Source of the DNA: Gaiellasilicea sp035645095
Lineage (GTDB): Bacteria; Actinomycetota; Thermoleophilia; Gaiellales; Gaiellaceae
NCBI GenBank assembly: GCA_035645095.1
Contig: DASQNG010000044.1
Location: 1-37,200, forward strand
DNA length: 37,200 bases
Reading direction: 5' to 3'
Below are positions 31,623 through 37,200 of this stretch, one piece after another; the stretch's first letter is position 1, and the number at the start of each line of letters is the position of its first letter. The notes beneath the pieces are model-generated. The model was not told the DNA's origin. It was given only the letters and a program-made list of their open reading frames with translations, and did not search any database. The position numbers were made by a program, and so were the translations under genes.

Positions 31623-32786
31623 CGCGAGAAGCTCGACGGTCACGCCGCCGCCGAGGAAGCGCCCGCGGTGCGTGAGCGCGAGCCGGCGGCCGTGCTCGAG
31701 GAGGTGCACGAGCCCGAGCCGCTCGAGCCGCTCGAGCGCAGCCGAGTCGAGGACGCCGTGGAGTCCCTCGACGACGACCGGCTCGTCGAGCCGCAGCCCG
31801 AGAAGGACGCGCTCCCGCGCGCGCACCGCGTCGTCCAGCGGCTCCGTCTCCCGCCGCGGCCGCTGGCCGCGACCGAGATCGCCGACGTACCGGGCGAGCG
31901 ACGGCGCGTTCCGCCAGCGGGTCCCCGCGACGGTCGAGACCGCGCCGATCCCGAGGCCGAGGTACTCGCTCGCCGACCAGTAGCCGAGGTTGTGCTGGGC
32001 GCGCAGGTCGCGGCCCGCCTCGCGGCGGCAGAAGTTGGCCGTCTCGTACCAGCGGTACCCGGCCCGCGTGAGGACGTCCACGACCCGCTCGAAGTACGTC
32101 TCCATCGCGTCGGCCTGCAGCGCGAGAGCGGCGCCGTGAGCATGGGTGAAGCGCGTGCCTGGCTTCGCCTCGAGTTCGTAGGCCGAGACGTGCTCGGGCC
32201 CGAGCTCGAGGGCGGCGGACAGGTCGTCGTCGAGATCCGCCGGCGTCTGACCCGGGATGCCGTAGACGAGGTCGAGCGAGACGTTGTCGAACCCGGCCGA
32301 ACGGAGGACGGCGAAGGCCCGCCGCACGTCCGCAGGCGTCGCGCGCCGCTCGAGCGTCGCGAGCAGTCGCGGCTGGAAGGTCTGAGCGCCGAGCGAGACG
32401 CGGTCGACGCCGTGCTCGCGCAGAAGCGCTGCGAGCTGCGGCGTCACCGTCTCCGGGTTCGCCTCGACGGTGACCTCCGCCGCCTGCGGCAGGCCTGCGA
32501 GGAGGCGGGTGAGCGCTGCCGCGTCGGTGAAGGTCGGGGTGCCGCCGCCGAGGAAGACGGACGTGAGGCTCGGCGCGAGCAGGTGCTGCTCGAGCCGGAG
32601 CTCCGCGAGCACCGCGTCGACGTAGGCGCCGTGGCGGCCGCCGCCCCCGCCCACGACGGTGACGAAGTCGCAGTAGCCGCAGCGGTGAGCGCAGAACGGC
32701 AGGTGGACGTACAGGTGCCGGACGGAGCCGCCCGATGTACGGACTGCAGCCCCCGCGTCGGGCTCGCAGGCTTCCGCTCCGCACAC
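31620..32786 (-). CDS. hemW: Radical-SAM heme chaperone HemW
   Basis: About 388 residues. Long misannotated as oxygen-independent coproporphyrinogen oxidase; HemW inserts heme into haemoproteins. The radical-SAM motif is CAHRCGYC (C-x3-C-x2-C), followed by FLGGGTPT, VEANPETVT, RVSLGAQTF and DLVYGIPGQT. The C-terminal HemN-like domain ends in GGVTVELLA. Start is uncertain: GTG 32786 leaves about 30 residues before the HLYVHLPFC strand; ATG 32828 adds 14 more and is the alternative. Very long in-frame extensions through lepA are shadow. Confidence 0.92.
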   Translation of the reverse strand: MCGAEACEPDAGAAVRTSGGSVRHLYVHLPFCAHRCGYCDFVTVVGGGGGRHGAYVDAVLAELRLEQHLLAPSLTSVFLGGGTPTFTDAAALTRLLAGLPQAAEVTVEANPETVTPQLAALLREHGVDRVSLGAQTFQPRLLATLERRATPADVRRAFAVLRSAGFDNVSLDLVYGIPGQTPADLDDDLSAALELGPEHVSAYELEAKPGTRFTHAHGAALALQADAMETYFERVVDVLTRAGYRWYETANFCRREAGRDLRAQHNLGYWSASEYLGLGIGAVSTVAGTRWRNAPSLARYVGDLGRGQRPRRETEPLDDAVRARERVLLGLRLDEPVVVEGLHGVLDSAALERLERLGLVHLLEHGRRLALTHRGRFLGGGVTVELLA

Positions 32787-32938
32787 CGGCCCCGAAGCGG
32801 CGTTCGACCTCGGACCACGCGCTCCCATGGGGGAAGCGGCGTCCCCTTGCCGAACGCTACGCGCATCTTCCGCACGCGTGTGTGCGGGTTTCGTGCCGAG
32901 TTCGAACACCGGTGCGGCCCCAACGCCGACGACCGTGG

Positions 32939-34726
<1,788 letters not shown>

Positions 34727-34768
34727 GGCGTCGGCGGCGATGGTACTGGCCCCGCAGCAGACCTCTGC

Positions 34769-36343
34769 TCAGCCGCGCCTCCGGCGCAGCGAGAGGATCA
34801 CGTCGAGTTCTCGGACGCCGAGGACGCGGGCGACGATCAGGTAGGCGACGCCGCCCGCGGCGAGCGCCGCCGTCAACGACGCCGCCTGGGCAAGGAGGGC
34901 ACGCCCGAGCGCGTCGTCGAGCACCCGCCACAGCGGGTACGCGACCGCCCCGAGCACGGCGGCGGCAGCGGTGACGCGCCCAAGCGCGGCGGCGGTCTCA
35001 CCGAACTCGATCCGGCCCAGCCTGCGGCGGAGGAGGAAGAGCAGCGCCGCGACCGCCGCGATGTTGGCGAGCGAGATCGCGAGCGGGATTCCCCAGACGC
35101 CGACGCGGTAGAGGAGCGCGTAGAGCGCGGTATTGAGTACGAGGTTCCCGAGTGCGACGAGCGTGGGGATCCTCGGTTGCTGGAGCGAGAAGAAGCCGCG
35201 GTTCAGCATCAGCATCATCCCGTTGAAGGTGAGACCTGCGCTGAACGCCGCGAGTGCGCCGGCGACCACCGTCGTCTGGTCGGGCGTGAACTCACCGCGC
35301 TCGTAGAGCAGCCGCACGATCGGCTCGGCGAGAACGGCGCTCGCGACGCTCGCCGGCACCAGCAGGAACGCGATCTGGCGGAGGCCGACGCCGATCGTGC
35401 GTCGGACGCCGTCGTAGTCCTCGCGCGCTGCGAGCCGGGACAGCGCCGGGAACAGCACCGTCGCGACGGCGACCGAGAACATCCCCTGCGGGAGCATGTA
35501 GATGCGGAACGCGGCGTCGATCGCCGAGACTGCGAGCGTCGGGTCGATCAGCCGGCCCGCGAAGACGGCACCGATCACCTGGTTCAGGTTGATCAGCCCG
35601 AGGCCGAGCGTGACCGGTGCCATCAACGCGAACGTGCGCCGGATCATCGGGTCGCGCCAGTCGACCGCGAGCCGCAGCCGGTCGTCGCGGCCGCGTAGCC
35701 ACGGCAGCGGCAGCAGGAGCTGCACGAGCGTCGCCATGACGATCGAGCCGGCGTAGACGTAGAGCGCGGTGCGGTCGCCGTCGGCACGCGGCACCCCGAC
35801 GACCAGGCCGCCGATGATGGCCAGGTTCCAGAACACAGGCGTCAGGGCCGGCACCGAGAAGTGCTCGTAGCTGTTGAGGATGCCGGTCACGACTCCGAAG
35901 AGCCCGAGCAGTACGACGATCGGGAAGAGGATCTGCGCCAGGACGACCGCGAGGTCGAGCTGCTCGCCCGAGAAGCCGAAGACCCGCATCACGAGCGGCG
36001 CCCCGAGGATGAAGAGCGCGGTGATCGCCGTCAGGCCGAGCAGGAACAGCCACAGCAGGCTCGAGGCGACCCGCCACGCACGCGCCCGTTCGCCCTTCTC
36101 GAGCAGCTCGCTGAAGATGGGGACGAATGCGGCCGAGAGCGCCTGGTCGGCCACGAGCGAGCGGACGAGGTTCGGCACGAGGAAGGCGGCGGTGAACGCA
36201 TTGATCCCTTCCCCCTCGACGCCGAAGTAGCGCTTGGCGACCACCTCGCGCAGGAGCCCGAGGACGCGCGAAAGCCCGGTCGCAGCCGAGAAGACCGCGG
36301 TCGACAGCGCCAGCCGCCGCCCGCTCGGCCTCTCCACCTTCAC
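34769..36343 (-). CDS. murJ: Lipid II flippase MurJ
   Basis: 524 residues from GTG 36343 with about 14 membrane helices. Moves lipid II across the membrane for peptidoglycan synthesis. Family strings: FSAATGLSRVLGLLREVV (N-terminal helix), AFLVPNLVRSL, ALSAAFVPIFSE, GMFSVAVATVLFPALSRLA and LNRGFFSLQQPRIPT. TATACT lies 6 nt upstream of the start, so it is the probable promoter for murJ-lepA. Confidence 0.95.
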   Translation of the reverse strand: MKVERPSGRRLALSTAVFSAATGLSRVLGLLREVVAKRYFGVEGEGINAFTAAFLVPNLVRSLVADQALSAAFVPIFSELLEKGERARAWRVASSLLWLFLLGLTAITALFILGAPLVMRVFGFSGEQLDLAVVLAQILFPIVVLLGLFGVVTGILNSYEHFSVPALTPVFWNLAIIGGLVVGVPRADGDRTALYVYAGSIVMATLVQLLLPLPWLRGRDDRLRLAVDWRDPMIRRTFALMAPVTLGLGLINLNQVIGAVFAGRLIDPTLAVSAIDAAFRIYMLPQGMFSVAVATVLFPALSRLAAREDYDGVRRTIGVGLRQIAFLLVPASVASAVLAEPIVRLLYERGEFTPDQTTVVAGALAAFSAGLTFNGMMLMLNRGFFSLQQPRIPTLVALGNLVLNTALYALLYRVGVWGIPLAISLANIAAVAALLFLLRRRLGRIEFGETAAALGRVTAAAAVLGAVAYPLWRVLDDALGRALLAQAASLTAALAAGGVAYLIVARVLGVRELDVILSLRRRRG

Positions 36344-36349
36344 CGCGCG

Positions 36350-36355
36350 AGTATA
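36350..36355 (-). promoter_or_regulatory. Leaderless -10 (TATACT) of murJ
   Basis: TATACT, 6 nt (CGCGCG), GTG 36343. This is the closest match to a consensus -10 in the window. Confidence 0.6.
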
Positions 36356-36397
36356 GGAACGGGGTCGGGCGCCCTGAACCGGCGGGACGGTGTCTGC

Positions 36398-36403
36398 TAC
36401 ATT
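36398..36403 (+). promoter_or_regulatory. Extended -10 (TGC-TACATT) of rpsT
   Basis: TG-C-TACATT with TGAACC as a weak -35 at 17 nt spacing (36375-36380). The predicted leader is about 30 nt. Confidence 0.45.
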
Positions 36404-36410
36404 CCGCTCC

Positions 36411-36427
36411 GCCCGCCGAGCGCGGGC
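36411..36427 (+). promoter_or_regulatory. Leader hairpin of rpsT
   Basis: GCCCGC-CGAGC-GCGGGC, a perfect 6-bp stem ending 11 nt before ATG 36439. S20 is known to control its own translation in E. coli, so this could be a regulatory structure; there is no direct evidence. Confidence 0.35.
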
Positions 36428-36438
36428 ACTCTTTCGAG

Positions 36439-36696
36439 ATGCCGAACATCAAGCAACAGATGAAACGCGTGCGGATCTCGCAGCGCCAGCGGGACGAGAA
36501 CCTCCGCTACCGCTCGACGGTCAAGACGCTCACGAAGCGGCTCGAGACCGCGGTCGCCGACGGCGACGCGGAGAAGGTGTCGACGGAGCACCGCGAGCTC
36601 GTCCGCCTGATCGACAAGGCGGCCGCCCGCGGCGCGCTGCACAAGAACACCGCCGCCCGCAAGAAGGCGCGCGCCGCGCGGATCGCCGGCGTCTAG
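36439..36696 (+). CDS. rpsT: 30S ribosomal protein S20
   Basis: 85 residues, strongly basic: PNIKQQMKRVRISQRQRDEN at the start and HKNTAARKKARA near the end, both S20 signatures. Binds 16S rRNA early in 30S assembly. Weak ribosome binding site. Its stop shares CTAG with the stop of holA on the other strand. Confidence 0.97.
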   Translation: MPNIKQQMKRVRISQRQRDENLRYRSTVKTLTKRLETAVADGDAEKVSTEHRELVRLIDKAAARGALHKNTAARKKARAARIAGV

Positions 36697-37200
36697 CGGG
36701 CTTCGCGCCCGAGGTCGACCACCGCACGCTGGAGCTCGAGGTCGGGCGTCAGCCTGCTCGCGCCCTTCAGCGCCAGATCGAGCGCCGCAAGCCGGACGAC
36801 GGCGTCGCGCAGCTCGTCCTCCGCGTAGTTGCGGGCCTGCCCGAACAGCTTCTCGGCGTAGAACGGGTGCAGCTTCAGCCGCGAGGCGGCGTCGCGCGGA
36901 CGGACCCCCTCCGCGGCGAGCTTCTGGCACTGTCGCACGCGCCCGACGTGGTTCGCGAGCGCCGCTGCCAGCCGCGGAGCGGTGTCGCGGCGCGGCCGCC
37001 CCTCCCGCTCGAAGATCGTCTCCGTCGCCTCGAGCGCACGGCCGATCTCGCGGCGACCCCACGCGTCCGTCAGCGCGAAGGTCGGTGTCTCCGCCACACC
37101 GGCCACGAGCGCCTCGACCTCGCGCTCGCCGATCGGTTCGCCCGCGGCCCAGGTCGAGAGCTTGCCGATCTCGCTCGTGAGCTGGTGCAGATCGTCTCCG
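36693..37200 (-). CDS. holA: DNA polymerase III delta subunit (partial, C-terminal part)
   Basis: About 168 residues visible; the N-terminus lies beyond the right edge. The opening DDLHQLTSEIGKLSTWAAGE matches the helical linker of HolA (L-x3-E-I-x-KL), then VEALVAG, PTFALTDAWG and LANHVGRVRQC. Clamp-loader subunit that opens the beta clamp. The open frame continues upstream past the internal GTG at 37106. The holA/rpsT neighbourhood is conserved widely. Confidence 0.92.
   Translation of the reverse strand, partial: GDDLHQLTSEIGKLSTWAAGEPIGEREVEALVAGVAETPTFALTDAWGRREIGRALEATETIFEREGRPRRDTAPRLAAALANHVGRVRQCQKLAAEGVRPRDAASRLKLHPFYAEKLFGQARNYAEDELRDAVVRLAALDLALKGASRLTPDLELQRAVVDLGREAR
36697..36711 (+). 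terminator. Short hairpin after rpsT
   Basis: CGGGC-TTCGC-GCCCG begins at the base after the rpsT stop and lies inside the 3' end of holA. No T-tract. Confidence 0.4.

Noticed and set aside
32870..32887. CCGCAC/GTGCGG hairpin between lepA and hemW as a terminator
   Set aside because: Only 6 bp, no T-tract, and both genes read in the same direction, so it is too weak to call.

Overview
This is a high-GC window (about 70 percent by eye) dominated by actinobacterial housekeeping genes. The gene content (hrcA-dnaJ-prmA-mtaB-HIT-yqeY, phoH-ybeY-dgkA/PAP2-cdd-era, lepA-hemW, holA/rpsT), the GTG starts, frequent 1-4 bp stop/start overlaps and a probable PPi-type phosphofructokinase fit a deep-branching actinobacterium. 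Thermoleophilia (Gaiellales/Solirubrobacterales) is my best guess; this is an inference and no marker proves it. No insertion sequence, integrase, CRISPR array or rRNA is visible. No stretch longer than 300 bases lacks a gene; the longest gap (1301-1515) holds a promoter and the 5' leader of an ABC-transporter lipoprotein.

Layout. 1-2779: a branched-chain amino-acid-type ABC solute-binding lipoprotein (3' end cut by the window edge), tRNA-Leu(CAA), and pfkA. 2786-6455 (minus): a TrpC-like mini TIM barrel, a PMT/ArnT-like membrane glycosyltransferase carrying two palindromic repeats inside its reading frame, and a membrane-fused spermidine-synthase-like protein. 6500-8002: a secreted protein with an RTX-like N-terminus and an Asp-box propeller. 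8013-11502 (minus): a deoC operon with a full aldehyde dehydrogenase, two tiny membrane ORFs and a half-length ALDH that lacks the catalytic domain. 11640-15011: secreted M28 aminopeptidase, FRG-domain protein, YpfJ-type zinc metallopeptidase. 15059-19339 (minus): vanadium haloperoxidase, a DUF4242-like small protein and a large LuxR/AAA regulator. 19412-20225: an unknown Ig-like small protein plus an orphan phage/eCIS-type tail-tube protein. 20248-23525 (minus): phoH-ybeY-dgkA/PAP2-cdd-era. 23558-26692: a 1044-residue Clp/Hsp100-like AAA+ protein fused to a peptide-chain-release-factor PCRF domain without GGQ. 26697-36343 (minus): murJ-lepA-hemW-hrcA-dnaJ-prmA-mtaB-HIT-yqeY. 36439-end: rpsT (plus) and holA (minus, partial).

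The strongest candidate for an undescribed system is the Clp-PCRF fusion. It has intact D2 ATPase motifs but a degenerate D1 Walker B and no recognisable D2 GYVG pore loop, joined to a ribosome-binding release-factor domain that cannot hydrolyse peptidyl-tRNA. It sits in a block of translation and ribosome-maintenance genes. A second, window-wide signal is a TAnnnT -10 hexamer 6-8 nt upstream of the start codon of eleven genes, which suggests that leaderless transcription is the default here.
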